From contig CAZIWL010000001.1 of NCBI GenBank assembly GCA_964542755.1, positions 62,001 to 126,000 of the forward strand: 64,000 bases of DNA, written 5' to 3'. Origin of the DNA: SKLM01 sp964542755 (lineage in GTDB: Bacteria > Chloroflexota > Anaerolineae > B4-G1). The notes beneath the pieces are model-generated. The model ran no database searches and was not told where the DNA came from. It saw only the letters and a program-made list of their open reading frames with translations. Of the stretch, positions 52,391 to 60,975 are shown piece by piece. The translations under genes were made by a program, and so were the position numbers. Numbering within the stretch: the first letter of the stretch is position 1; each line of letters starts with the position of its first letter.

Positions 52391-53261
52391 TCCTGACGTG
52401 ATTGCGTGGGCAGCCCAACTCGCCTGTGTCCTCGAGGTGAGCGCGAACAAGCCAGGGAATGTGACCCCGACGACGGGGTTCTCCGACATGACGGCTCTCG
52501 ACTTCATGGCCAGTGCCCTGGCTATCGGCCCGGCCATGCGCGAAGCTCCCAGATCAGGCTTGGGGCGCACCATTCGACGAGCGGTGGACGACACCCGCCG
52601 ATTCGTTACCGCGAACACGAATCTTGGCATCGTGTTGCTTCTGGCGCCTCTGGCCAAGGCCGCTGGTACCGCTCACCCCGGACGCCTGCGCAGCGCAGTT
52701 GGAGACGTGTTGGGGAATCTGACCGCCGAGGACCGACGACAGGCCTTTGCGGCGATTCGGAAGGCCTCGCCGGGCGGGCTGGGACGGGCAGACACCATGG
52801 ATGTGAACGACCTCGACGCCGGCGGGACGCTTCTGGAGGCTATGGTCGAGGCGCGGGGTCGTGACTCTGTCGCGCGCGAGTATGCCACCCGATTCCAGAT
52901 TACGTTCGGAACCGGGTACCCATGTCTCGACCAACTCTGGGGGGAGGGTCATGCCCTGTCCGACGCTATTGTGCAGACGGCCCTTACGATTCTGGCCCGT
53001 GTGCCCGACACCCTGATTGTGCGGAAGGAGGGGTGGGAGACGGCCGAGGAGGTCTCGGCACGGGCGCGCGACGTACTGGACAAGGGCGGCGCTCTCTCCG
53101 AAGAGGGGAAGAAGGCGCTGGCGCATCTTGATGGCGACCTGCGCGGCGAGGGCCATCGACTCAATCCGGGAACCACCGCGGATCTCACCACGGCGTCACT
53201 CTTCATCTTTCTGGCCGAGCAGGGGCCGCAGTCCATCCCGAAGGTGGTCCGCCGATGGTAG
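52377..53261 (+). CDS. CitG/MdcB-like triphosphoribosyl-dephospho-CoA synthase family protein
   Basis: 294 residues overlapping the previous gene by 14 bases. EVSANKPGNVTPTTGFSDMTALDFMASALAIG is the hallmark of the family, with TNTNLGIVLLLAPLAKAAG and a later GLNPGTTADLT-like region (RLNPGTTADLTTASLFIFL). CitG makes the prosthetic-group precursor of citrate lyase, but no citrate lyase is present. The methylotroph C1 clusters carry a homologue too, so it probably attaches a phosphoribosyl or related group in cofactor synthesis. Confidence 0.78.
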   Translation: MKPLDPDVIAWAAQLACVLEVSANKPGNVTPTTGFSDMTALDFMASALAIGPAMREAPRSGLGRTIRRAVDDTRRFVTANTNLGIVLLLAPLAKAAGTAHPGRLRSAVGDVLGNLTAEDRRQAFAAIRKASPGGLGRADTMDVNDLDAGGTLLEAMVEARGRDSVAREYATRFQITFGTGYPCLDQLWGEGHALSDAIVQTALTILARVPDTLIVRKEGWETAEEVSARARDVLDKGGALSEEGKKALAHLDGDLRGEGHRLNPGTTADLTTASLFIFLAEQGPQSIPKVVRRW

Positions 53262-54358
53262 GCGCTTGCTCAGAAGCTCCACGGTCAGAGGGTGGTCCCA
53301 GCTGCGGCATCCAGATAGGTCACAAACGCGTCATTGAAGGCTTCGCCGTCGAGACGAAGGACGGTTTGATCTTCACCGTCAAGGGGCTCCTCCATCCGCC
53401 GGAACGCCTGATTGCCTACATCCGCTATGCCCCGGACCCTGCCGGGCGGCGCCGGCGGGATGGAAAGCGATATCGACGTCTCTATCATTTCGATGAGCAA
53501 GAGGCTCTTCTCAAGGCGGAGTATCCCGACTACGCGTACCACGATCCGATCCTGGGCCTGCAGTTGCAGGGCGTCCCCCACGCACACGTAACCCGCGTGT
53601 TTGATCCTCGCAAGCATTTGGCTTCATTGAGGGAGCAGGGTCCTCACGATCCGAGCGAAGAGATGGTGCTGGAGCTAGATGAACTCCTGCAAGCGAACGC
53701 TGATGTGCCGCCCCTGGACCTTGGCATCTCTGGCTCGGTGATGCTCGGCCTGCACCGGCCCGAGTCAGACATCGATCTCGTCGTCTACGGAGAGAGGGCC
53801 AGTCGAGAGGTTCACGGGTCCCTCAGCCGACTGCTGAGTGTGGGGTCGGAGTCAATTCGACGGCCCAATGCCCGGGAGTTAAGGGCTCTGCACGCGGTGC
53901 ATCAGGTGGACACACCTCTGTCCTTTGAGTCCTTCGAGAAAATGCAGCAGCGCAAAGTCAACGAACTGCGATTCTCGGATCGCGAGCTGTTCTTGCGTTT
54001 CGTAAGGGATCCTGCCGAGGTCGCTGGCTCGTACGGTGATGAGCGGTACGAAAGCGTCGGCACCGCTACAATCGAAGCTCAGGTGAGCGACGATGACCTT
54101 GCCATCTTCACACCTTGCCGCTATGGGGTGGAGAACGTCAGTATCCTGGCCGGGGCATCGATTGGAGATCTTAGATCCGTGATCTCGTTCCGGGGCCGTT
54201 TCAGCGACCAGGCCGTTCGTGGGGAGATCATCGAAGCGCGGGGACGGCTCGAACGTGTCAGGCCTCTGGATCAAAGACGACCGCACCATCGCCTGGTCAT
54301 CGGTGGGCGTCGGGGTGACTACCTGGTCGCGCCGGCGATGGAGGCTCAAGCTCGATAG
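53255..54358 (+). CDS. Pol-beta-type nucleotidyltransferase (COG1665-like), copy 1
   Basis: 367 residues, ATG overlapping the previous stop. Near residue 165, LGISGSVMLGLHRPESDIDLVVYG gives the G-S...D-x-D motif of the DNA-polymerase-beta nucleotidyltransferase superfamily. The N-terminus, with FTVKGLLHPPERLIAYIRYAP, matches the second copy at 57898. The family is an uncharacterised mainly archaeal group. Two such paralogues flank larB and larC here, which suggests a role in nucleotide-type cofactor chemistry. The substrate is unknown. Confidence 0.72.
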   Translation: MVGACSEAPRSEGGPSCGIQIGHKRVIEGFAVETKDGLIFTVKGLLHPPERLIAYIRYAPDPAGRRRRDGKRYRRLYHFDEQEALLKAEYPDYAYHDPILGLQLQGVPHAHVTRVFDPRKHLASLREQGPHDPSEEMVLELDELLQANADVPPLDLGISGSVMLGLHRPESDIDLVVYGERASREVHGSLSRLLSVGSESIRRPNARELRALHAVHQVDTPLSFESFEKMQQRKVNELRFSDRELFLRFVRDPAEVAGSYGDERYESVGTATIEAQVSDDDLAIFTPCRYGVENVSILAGASIGDLRSVISFRGRFSDQAVRGEIIEARGRLERVRPLDQRRPHHRLVIGGRRGDYLVAPAMEAQAR

Positions 54359-54575
54359 CGAAGATGCCCTCACGAACGGGGGCAACTGCGTCGTACGATG
54401 GCGGACGGTACGTTCGCGTGGCGCAAGCGGTAAGAGGGCCCAGACGGCGTGCCGCAATCCAGTAAGGGCGGACCCGGTGTGAAAGTTGGATCGGGTCGCT
54501 GCGCAAGGATGCGTCAGCCGTCGGCATGAGTATCCGTCAAGGATGGGAAGCAGTCAAGGTGAGGTGGAGAGGGTA

Positions 54576-55319
54576 ATGGAACCACGCTGGTTACGAGAGT
54601 TATTGGTCGGGCTGGATGAAGGTCAGATCAGTGTCGATGAGGCACTGGTCCGCTTGAAGGGCTTTCCCTATGAGGACCTGGAGTTCGCGCGCTTGGATAG
54701 CCATCGAGCGCTACGCAAGGGTTTTCCTGAGGTCATTTTCTGCCCCGGCAAGACAGCCGAGCAAGTTGTCAACATAGCCGAGCGCATTCGCGCCCGCGAG
54801 GATCGCGTACTGGCTGCTCGCGCCAGTGAGGAGGTGGCGGCAGCCTTGGATGGGGCCTTCAGCGATGCGGTCTACCACGCTGCTGCCCGCATGGTTGTGA
54901 TCGGGGACGCCGCTCCCGCGGAAGGCCGGGGCACGGTGCTGGTCGTCAGCGCGGGCACGGCGGATATCCCGGTGGCCGATGAAGCAGCCGTTACGGCTGA
55001 GACCCTCGGCAGCTCAGTGGACCGTCTCTACGACGTCGGTGTGGCGGGGATCCACCGTCTGTTCGGCAGCCGAGACCAACTCTTTGACGCCAATGTCCTG
55101 GTGGTGGCCGCCGGTATGGAGGGCGCCCTGGCAAGCGTCGTTGCCGGCCTGGTCGACCGTCCGGTGGTGGCTGTCCCCACCAGTATCGGGTACGGAGCCA
55201 GCTTCAACGGGCTGTCCGCTCTCCTCACCATGCTCAACAGTTGTGCCCCGGGCGTTGCGGTCGTCAATATCGACAACGGTTTCGGGGCAGGGTATATGGC
55301 ACACTTGATCAACCAATAG
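54576..55319 (+). CDS. larB: Pyridinium-3,5-biscarboxylic acid mononucleotide synthase LarB
   Basis: 247 residues from the ATG at 54576. The frame is open back to 54486, but MEPRWLRELLVGLDEGQISVDEAL is the family start. FARLDSHRALRKGFPEVIFCPGKTAEQVV and the C-terminal SAGTADIPVADEAAVTA, GVAGIHRL and PTSIGYGASFNG (PurE-like carboxylase domain) are intact. LarB carboxylates and hydrolyses nicotinic acid adenine dinucleotide to start nickel-pincer nucleotide synthesis. It lies directly before larC. larE is not in this window. Confidence 0.9.
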   Translation: MEPRWLRELLVGLDEGQISVDEALVRLKGFPYEDLEFARLDSHRALRKGFPEVIFCPGKTAEQVVNIAERIRAREDRVLAARASEEVAAALDGAFSDAVYHAAARMVVIGDAAPAEGRGTVLVVSAGTADIPVADEAAVTAETLGSSVDRLYDVGVAGIHRLFGSRDQLFDANVLVVAAGMEGALASVVAGLVDRPVVAVPTSIGYGASFNGLSALLTMLNSCAPGVAVVNIDNGFGAGYMAHLINQ

Positions 55320-55334
55320 GACACGAGGATAACG

Positions 55335-56561
55335 ATGAGCATTGCTTACCTTGACTGTTTCTCAGGCATCAGCGGCAATATGGTCCTGGGGGCACTCCTC
55401 GACGCCGGCCTCGATCTGGAGGATCTCCTGGAAGGTTTGGCCCAGCTTGACGTGGCCGGCTACACGGTCCGTTCGGAGCCGGTCCTGAAGCGCGGCCTGA
55501 GAGGTACTCACGTCACCGTCGAGATAGAGCACCACGGGCCCGAGAGGCACCTGCACCAGATTGAAGAGATCATCACGGGCAGCTCGCTGCCCGCTCGGAT
55601 CCAGAAACGGAGCGTTGCCATTTTCCGCCGGCTGGCGGAGGCGGAGGCGAAGGTACACGACGCGCCGGTGGACCACGTCCACTTTCACGAGGTGGGGGCG
55701 CTGGATGCCATCGTCGATGTGGTCGGTGCCGTCATCGGGTTTGATAGGTTGGGCGTCGAGCGCATCTACGCATCGCCGGTCCGTGTGGGTCGTGGGACGG
55801 TCCTATGTGCCCACGGCGTGATCCCCGTGCCTGCGCCGGCCACGGCAGAGCTGCTGAGAGGGGTGCCCACCTACGGGCGCGACGTAGATGCGGAGTTGGT
55901 GACGCCGACTGGTGCAGCGATTCTCACGACGTTGGCCGAGGGGTATGGTTCTGCGCCCCCGATGGCCGTTGACCGGATCGGGTACGGTGCTGGCACGCGA
56001 GAGCTTCCGCATCCCAATCTTCTGCGCATCTCGCTCGGGGAGTCTATCGAGCAGGAGGCGGGCCTCGACTACGAACGGGACCGCGTGACGGTGGTTGAGA
56101 CGAGTATCGACGATATGAATCCGGAGTTCTACGAGCATGTGATGGCGAGGCTGTTCGATGCCGGGGCCCTCGATGTCTTCGTGACACCGATCACCATGAA
56201 ACACAGCCGGCCCGCGGCCCAGTTGAGTGTCCTGGTCCCTGATGGTCGGCTGCCTGCCGTGGTAGATGTGCTGGTAACCGAGACCACCACCATCGGCGTC
56301 CGATTCGACGTGAAGGAGCGCTGGAAGCTGATGCGCCAGCACAGCCAGGTGGACACGCCGTACGGTGCTGTTGGGGTCAAGGTGGCGTACCGGGGTGACG
56401 AGGCTCTGAATGTGGCCCCCGAGGCTCAGGACTGTCGCCGCTTGGCCGATGAGCTGGGGGTCCCCCTCAAGCTCGTCTATCAGGAGGCCCAGACGGCGGC
56501 CAAGAAAGCCTTCGGCGGTACCGGCGAAGCCGTATCGAGTCCGGGTGGGGTGACAGACTAG
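55335..56561 (+). CDS. larC: Nickel-pincer cofactor nickel insertase LarC
   Basis: 408 residues as a single uninterrupted frame, so no programmed frameshift is needed as in some lactobacilli. N-terminal half: SIAYLDCFSGISGNMVLGALLDAGLD and HHGPERHLHQIEEII, with VHFHEVGALDAIVDVVGA. C-terminal half: VVETSIDDMNPEFYEHVMARLFDAGALDVFVTPITMKHSRP, TETTTIGVRF and EAQDCRRLADELGVPLK. It inserts nickel using CTP. The stand-alone protein at 39884 resembles only its C-terminal half. Its user enzyme (a LarA homologue) is not seen here. Confidence 0.93.
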   Translation: MSIAYLDCFSGISGNMVLGALLDAGLDLEDLLEGLAQLDVAGYTVRSEPVLKRGLRGTHVTVEIEHHGPERHLHQIEEIITGSSLPARIQKRSVAIFRRLAEAEAKVHDAPVDHVHFHEVGALDAIVDVVGAVIGFDRLGVERIYASPVRVGRGTVLCAHGVIPVPAPATAELLRGVPTYGRDVDAELVTPTGAAILTTLAEGYGSAPPMAVDRIGYGAGTRELPHPNLLRISLGESIEQEAGLDYERDRVTVVETSIDDMNPEFYEHVMARLFDAGALDVFVTPITMKHSRPAAQLSVLVPDGRLPAVVDVLVTETTTIGVRFDVKERWKLMRQHSQVDTPYGAVGVKVAYRGDEALNVAPEAQDCRRLADELGVPLKLVYQEAQTAAKKAFGGTGEAVSSPGGVTD

Positions 56562-56575
56562 AGGAGGCCATCCGC

Positions 56576-57901
56576 ATGTGGCAAGCTGCCCTGATCGCCT
56601 ACGCGGCCCTGGCCGTCGTCCTCGGCGTACGCTCACGGGCGACGACCTTGGAGGACTTCGTCCTCGGAGACACTCTTCGCCAGAGGACGATGATCCCGAC
56701 TGTGGTCTCGACGTTCTACGGCGCCTCGGCCATTTTCGGAGGTGTCAGCCTTGTCTATCAGATGGGGCTGAGTGCTCTCTGGTTCATCGTGCCGTTCTAT
56801 CTTGGGAGCATCGTCGCGGCCATCCTGTTGGGTCGCGTTGCGCGTTCGGCGACGTACACACTTCCGGACTTCCTTGGCGGGTTCTACGGAGACCGGTTTG
56901 CGGTCAGTGCTGGCCTGCTACTGGTCTCCCTCTGTCTGGTCCCCGAGGAAATCATCGCGGGAGGGAAGATACTCTCCACCTTCACCGCGGTGTCGACTCC
57001 GGTCGCTATGGTCATCACGACTTTCGTGGTCGCCGTGCCGGTGGTCATCGGCGGCATGAAGGCTGACGTGAGCACCGACGTGGTGCAGTTTGTTCTGATG
57101 GGCCTCATGCTGGCATTGCTGCTTCCCGTTGTAGTCGGCGGACTCCCCGCCGAGCTTCCTTCGGGGTATGGGGATCCCTTCTGGGCCCTGAGCCCTCAGG
57201 AGATGGGGGTCTTCCTCGTCTCGCTCTTCTTCTTGCCTATCACGTCAGCGCCCCTTTACCAGAGATTCTTCGCTGCGGAATCCGAGGTCGCCGCCCGGCG
57301 GTCGCTCCTGATGTCCATTGGCATCTGGGTCCTCATCGACGCCGTGGTGCTCCTGGCGGGATTTGCAGCCGTGAACGTCTTACCTGGCCTCGAGGACCCT
57401 GACCTGGCGCTGGTCATGCTGGGTGCCAGGCTGCCGGCTGTTCTCCGCCTTCTGTTCATTGTGGGGGGGCTGGCGGCTATTCTGAGCACTGTCAACTCCT
57501 TCCTCCAGTCAGGAGCTTCGAGTCTCGCGTACGATGTGATTCAACATCTGCGGCCGTCACTGCGAGAGAGGAATCTCCTGGCTATGTCGCGTCTCTTCGT
57601 AGTGCTCCTGAGCTTGAGCAGCCTGGGACTGGCACTCTGGTTTCGCGAGATTGTTCCTGCTCTTCTCTTCACGCTCAGTATGTGGACCGCCGGCATGGTT
57701 GTGCCCACCCTGGCGGCGCTCACGAAGAGGCATCTGAGCCGCATAGCAGCTTTGTCCAGTCTGTGGACTGGGGTCGTCTCTTCTGTGATATGGAAGATCT
57801 GGCATCCGATGCCTGTCGATCCGCTCTTCGTGGGCCTGGCCTGTTCGCTGATGGCTGCGCTCATCGTGGATTCGATAGCCCCTGAGCCTGTGCAAAGATG
57901 A
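56576..57901 (+). CDS. Sodium:solute symporter family transporter
   Basis: 441 residues, ATG 15 bases after larC. About twelve hydrophobic segments. The pattern TTLEDFVLGDTLRQRTMIPTVVSTFYGASAIFGG and FLPITSAPLYQRFFAAES plus LAAILSTVNSFLQSGASSLAYDVIQ is typical of the SSS family (sodium-driven import of small organic solutes). Its specificity is not readable. Position between larC and the second nucleotidyltransferase suggests uptake of a substrate or cofactor precursor used by this operon. Confidence 0.82.
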   Translation: MWQAALIAYAALAVVLGVRSRATTLEDFVLGDTLRQRTMIPTVVSTFYGASAIFGGVSLVYQMGLSALWFIVPFYLGSIVAAILLGRVARSATYTLPDFLGGFYGDRFAVSAGLLLVSLCLVPEEIIAGGKILSTFTAVSTPVAMVITTFVVAVPVVIGGMKADVSTDVVQFVLMGLMLALLLPVVVGGLPAELPSGYGDPFWALSPQEMGVFLVSLFFLPITSAPLYQRFFAAESEVAARRSLLMSIGIWVLIDAVVLLAGFAAVNVLPGLEDPDLALVMLGARLPAVLRLLFIVGGLAAILSTVNSFLQSGASSLAYDVIQHLRPSLRERNLLAMSRLFVVLLSLSSLGLALWFREIVPALLFTLSMWTAGMVVPTLAALTKRHLSRIAALSSLWTGVVSSVIWKIWHPMPVDPLFVGLACSLMAALIVDSIAPEPVQR

Positions 57902-58968
57902 TCGATTGGGACAGAGTGCATATGAAAAAGTATGCCGAGCGGCTACCCAAGGACCGTGACTTCCTGCGCACGCGGGAGGGCATGTTCTTCTGTGTCACAG
58001 GCTACCTCCATCCACCCGATCGTTACACGGCCTATCTCAAGTACTCGCCCGCGTCTGAGGGGAAGTGGGAGGACGATGTGACGGCCTACCGGCGCGAGCT
58101 GCCGTACTATCACGTTCGGAACGTGGCCAAGACCATCCGCTTCCTGGAGGGGCACTACCCGGCCTACGTGCATGACTGCCCAGTCCAAGACCTTAGGTTC
58201 TCCATGGTGCCGGAGGAGCGTGTGGTCAGGTACTACGCCCCGGAGATGCGGATGCAGCAGATACTCGAAGCGCCGCAGGATCCGCTCGAGGAAGAGGTGC
58301 GGGCCCTGGCGAGAGATGTGATGCGTGTCGCAGACATAGATCGAGCCAAGCTTGGAATCACGGGCTCGGTTCTCATTGGCCTTCACAACCCCCGGTTTTC
58401 GGACATCGACCTGACAGTCTACGGCCTGACCAATGCTCAACGGCTACGTACGGCCTTGCGAGAACGAGCGATTCGATCCGCTCGCCCCTTGGATGACGCC
58501 TACGTTGCCAAATGGACGAAGGGCATCGCCAGGCGGTTTCCCCTGACCGTGGAACAGGCTGAGCACATTGCGGCCCGGCGCTGGAACTACGGCACCTATG
58601 AGGGCAGGTACTTCTCCGTTCACCCCATAAGATTGGACGACGAAATCACCGAGCAGTATGGTGATCACGTCTACCACGGGGAGGGCTCCGCGCGGGTTCG
58701 CGCAACACTTGAGGACGTTGGCGAGGCGCTCTACATGCCGGCGATCTACCGCGTGGGGGATGTGCACGTGCTCGATGGTGAGTCTGCGGCTGCCGCGGTG
58801 CAAGAGATTGTCTCCTACGAGGGATTGTACCGAGACATCGCTGACGTGGGGACCGTCGTCGAGGCGAAGGGGAAGCTGGAGAGCGTCGACGGTCAGCCAC
58901 GACGCCTCGTGATCGGCTCGACGGAGCTAGCCGGGCGAGGATACATCGTGCCGGTGCGAAGCGGATGA
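57898..58968 (+). CDS. Pol-beta-type nucleotidyltransferase (COG1665-like), copy 2
   Basis: 356 residues; its ATG overlaps the previous stop. It shares layout with copy 1 at 53255: FFCVTGYLHPPDRYTAYLKYSP near residue 35 and LGITGSVLIGLHNPRFSDIDLTVYG near 155, again the G-S...D-x-D nucleotidyltransferase motif. The middle and C-terminal parts (ARRWNYGTYEGRYFSVHPIRL, VVEAKGKLESVDGQPRRLVIG) are also related between copies. Two divergent copies in one operon suggest distinct nucleotidyl-transfer tasks. Confidence 0.72.
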   Translation: MIDWDRVHMKKYAERLPKDRDFLRTREGMFFCVTGYLHPPDRYTAYLKYSPASEGKWEDDVTAYRRELPYYHVRNVAKTIRFLEGHYPAYVHDCPVQDLRFSMVPEERVVRYYAPEMRMQQILEAPQDPLEEEVRALARDVMRVADIDRAKLGITGSVLIGLHNPRFSDIDLTVYGLTNAQRLRTALRERAIRSARPLDDAYVAKWTKGIARRFPLTVEQAEHIAARRWNYGTYEGRYFSVHPIRLDDEITEQYGDHVYHGEGSARVRATLEDVGEALYMPAIYRVGDVHVLDGESAAAAVQEIVSYEGLYRDIADVGTVVEAKGKLESVDGQPRRLVIGSTELAGRGYIVPVRSG

Positions 58969-59828
58969 ATCAGAGACGCGACATCAGCGGACCGCGGTTG
59001 GGCCTCAATATGCACCCAAAATGGGTTGAGGGAGGGTCTCCCGAGACGTTCCTCTTTCCGCTTCGCGAGGTCGGCTTGCGGGTTCTCGAGTTCCCCATGG
59101 ACCTCTTGGTCTCCAACCGGGAGGAGATGGACCGCCTAATCAGCGCCTGCCGCCGGCTACAGTTTGCCGTCAGCTTCCACGCGCCCTACGGCGGACGCTA
59201 CAACGTGGCGCGTTTCTTGGGCCCCGAACGAGAGGACATCCAACGGCTTTTTGAGCCAGTGATAGGCTATGCAGCAGCAATCGCGTGCGAGGACGGACCC
59301 ACAACCCTCGTCGTCCACGGTGCCAAGGCACGAGGCGGCCGGAGGACGATGAAGAAGGCGACCCGGCGTTTCATCGACTGGCTGGGGGAACGATGGCCTG
59401 GAATCAGCCCTACCCTGGAGCTCCGAGTACTGGAGCCGGGCGTGGTTAAGATTGGGGATCGAAAGTCCGAGTTGCTCGATGTCGTCGCCCATTGTCGTAA
59501 CCCCCGGGTAGGCATCTGCTGGGATCTGGGCCACGACGCCCTCAACGGGTCCCTCGTTGCCCCACCGCGCTTCGTGGAGCGGGTTACGCACGTTCACGTC
59601 CATGACTTGTCGCCGACGGGGGAGGATCACTATCCGCTACTCTTTGGCAACGCTCCCTATGATAATCGCCTTGAGGAGCTCTACAGAGCTGGCTACTCGG
59701 GTGATCTGATATTGGAAGTAGATGGATACTCGATCGTCCGACTTGCCCGGGAACGGTCTATCTCGCACATGACGATTCTTCGCGAGAGCCTGCTGCGCCT
59801 CGCCGCATCGCTTTCAGTCCGATCCTAA
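58965..59828 (+). CDS. Sugar-isomerase/endonuclease-IV-like TIM-barrel protein
   Basis: 287 residues, ATG overlapping the previous stop. A xylose-isomerase-like/AP-endonuclease-2 barrel is indicated by VSFHAPYGG (metal His), PTLELRVLEPG (Glu), VGICWDLGHDAL, THVHVHDLSPTGEDHYPL and LILEVDGYS (final metal Glu). Such proteins isomerise or epimerise sugars or sugar acids, or act on related compounds. It is the last gene of the long operon; 95 bases later an independent promoter begins. Confidence 0.78.
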   Translation: MNQRRDISGPRLGLNMHPKWVEGGSPETFLFPLREVGLRVLEFPMDLLVSNREEMDRLISACRRLQFAVSFHAPYGGRYNVARFLGPEREDIQRLFEPVIGYAAAIACEDGPTTLVVHGAKARGGRRTMKKATRRFIDWLGERWPGISPTLELRVLEPGVVKIGDRKSELLDVVAHCRNPRVGICWDLGHDALNGSLVAPPRFVERVTHVHVHDLSPTGEDHYPLLFGNAPYDNRLEELYRAGYSGDLILEVDGYSIVRLARERSISHMTILRESLLRLAASLSVRS

Positions 59829-59854
59829 CCGCACCAAGATCATCCAACCTTTGC

Positions 59855-59883
59855 TTGTGCGTCCGGTTTAGTTGATGTATAAT
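59855..59883 (+). promoter_or_regulatory. Promoter of the LacI-family gene
   Basis: TTGTGC (59855-59860), 17-base spacer, perfect TATAAT (59878-59883). Directly downstream lie two palindromes, listed separately. Confidence 0.7.
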
Positions 59884-59887
59884 TCAA

Positions 59888-59911
59888 GCAAACGTTTGCG
59901 CAATCGATTGC
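59888..59911 (+). promoter_or_regulatory. Tandem LacI-type operators
   Basis: Two abutting perfect 12-base palindromes, GCAAACGTTTGC (59888-59899) and GCAATCGATTGC (59900-59911). Both have the central CG of LacI/GalR operators and lie at the expected transcription start, 12 bases before the gene for a LacI-family protein. Negative autoregulation is likely. Confidence 0.75.
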
Positions 59912-59923
59912 AGCTAAGAAACC

Positions 59924-60913
59924 ATGGTAACCCAGGAAGACGTAGCAAAGTGTGCAGGAGTCTCGACGACAACCGTCTCGCACGTGATCAACGAGACCCG
60001 GTTTGTCAGCCGAGAACTCCGTCAGCGAGTCTACCAGGCGATGGAGGAGCTGGACTATCGGCCCAACGCCATCGCCAGGAGCCTCCGTCGGAGAGAGAGC
60101 GGGCAGATCGGCGTTATCGTGCCGGACATAGCTTACCCATTTCTGGCCGAGGTGGCGCGTGGGATTGAAGACGCAGGATTCAGGTTGGGTTATAACGTCG
60201 TCTTCTGTTCCTCCCACCAGGACTGCGACAAGGAGCTTGCTTGCCTCGATCTGGCGAGGACCAGGCAGGTCGACGGTATCGTCGTCTTGGGTGCCGGCCC
60301 CGACTCGGAGCACATTGGGGAGCTGATCGAGCGAGGGACCCCGGCGGTGAGCTGCAATCGGCGGTTCCCGGACGTACCTATCGACACCGTGATCGCCGAC
60401 AACGAGAGGGCTGGCTTTCAGGCAACCAGACAGCTGCTCAGTCAAGGACATCGTCGAGTGGCCTGTATCGCTGGTCCGGAAGAGGTAACCATAAGCGTCC
60501 CGCGGCTGGAGGGATACCGGCAGGCCATGGAAGAACTGGGCGTTTCCGTTCCCGACAGACTGATCGTGCGCGACGACTTCGGCAATCGCGGAGGCTTCGA
60601 GGCAATGAACAGGCTGCTTGATCTGTCGGAGCCACCCTCCGCTGTGTTTGCGTGTAACGACTTGATGGCGATGGGGGCCATATGCGCGGCAAGCAAGCGG
60701 AGATTGAACGTGCCGCAAGATGTCGCGATCATCGGTTGCGACGACATTGCTATGGCTGCTTTCACGAATCCCAGCCTGACGACCGTAGCCCTGCCGAAGC
60801 ACGAGCTAGGCACACTTGCGGTCGAGCTGCTGGTCGAGCGGATCAAGGACGGAGACCGCCCGGTGGACGAGCACGTCTTGCCGGTGCGACTGGTGATGCG
60901 CGACTCGTGCTGA
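59924..60913 (+). CDS. LacI-family transcriptional regulator
   Basis: 329 residues. The N-terminal HTH (VTQEDVAKCAGVSTTTVSHVINETRFVSRELRQRVYQAMEELDYRPNAIARSLR) is canonical, with hinge-helix residues at the end. A periplasmic-binding-protein-like sensor domain follows (IGVIVPDIAYPFLAEVARGIEDAG, CNDLMAMGAICAA, DDIAMAAFTNPSLTTVALP). It is probably repressed by its own product at 59888-59911 and may also control the transporter genes that follow 60 bases downstream. The ligand is unknown, probably a small metabolite transported by or related to them. Confidence 0.9.
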   Translation: MVTQEDVAKCAGVSTTTVSHVINETRFVSRELRQRVYQAMEELDYRPNAIARSLRRRESGQIGVIVPDIAYPFLAEVARGIEDAGFRLGYNVVFCSSHQDCDKELACLDLARTRQVDGIVVLGAGPDSEHIGELIERGTPAVSCNRRFPDVPIDTVIADNERAGFQATRQLLSQGHRRVACIAGPEEVTISVPRLEGYRQAMEELGVSVPDRLIVRDDFGNRGGFEAMNRLLDLSEPPSAVFACNDLMAMGAICAASKRRLNVPQDVAIIGCDDIAMAAFTNPSLTTVALPKHELGTLAVELLVERIKDGDRPVDEHVLPVRLVMRDSC

Positions 60914-60975
60914 CCCGCACTTGTTCGACGCTCCCTGTCGGATGGCATGGTGACGAGACCTTGGAGCCCAGGAAG

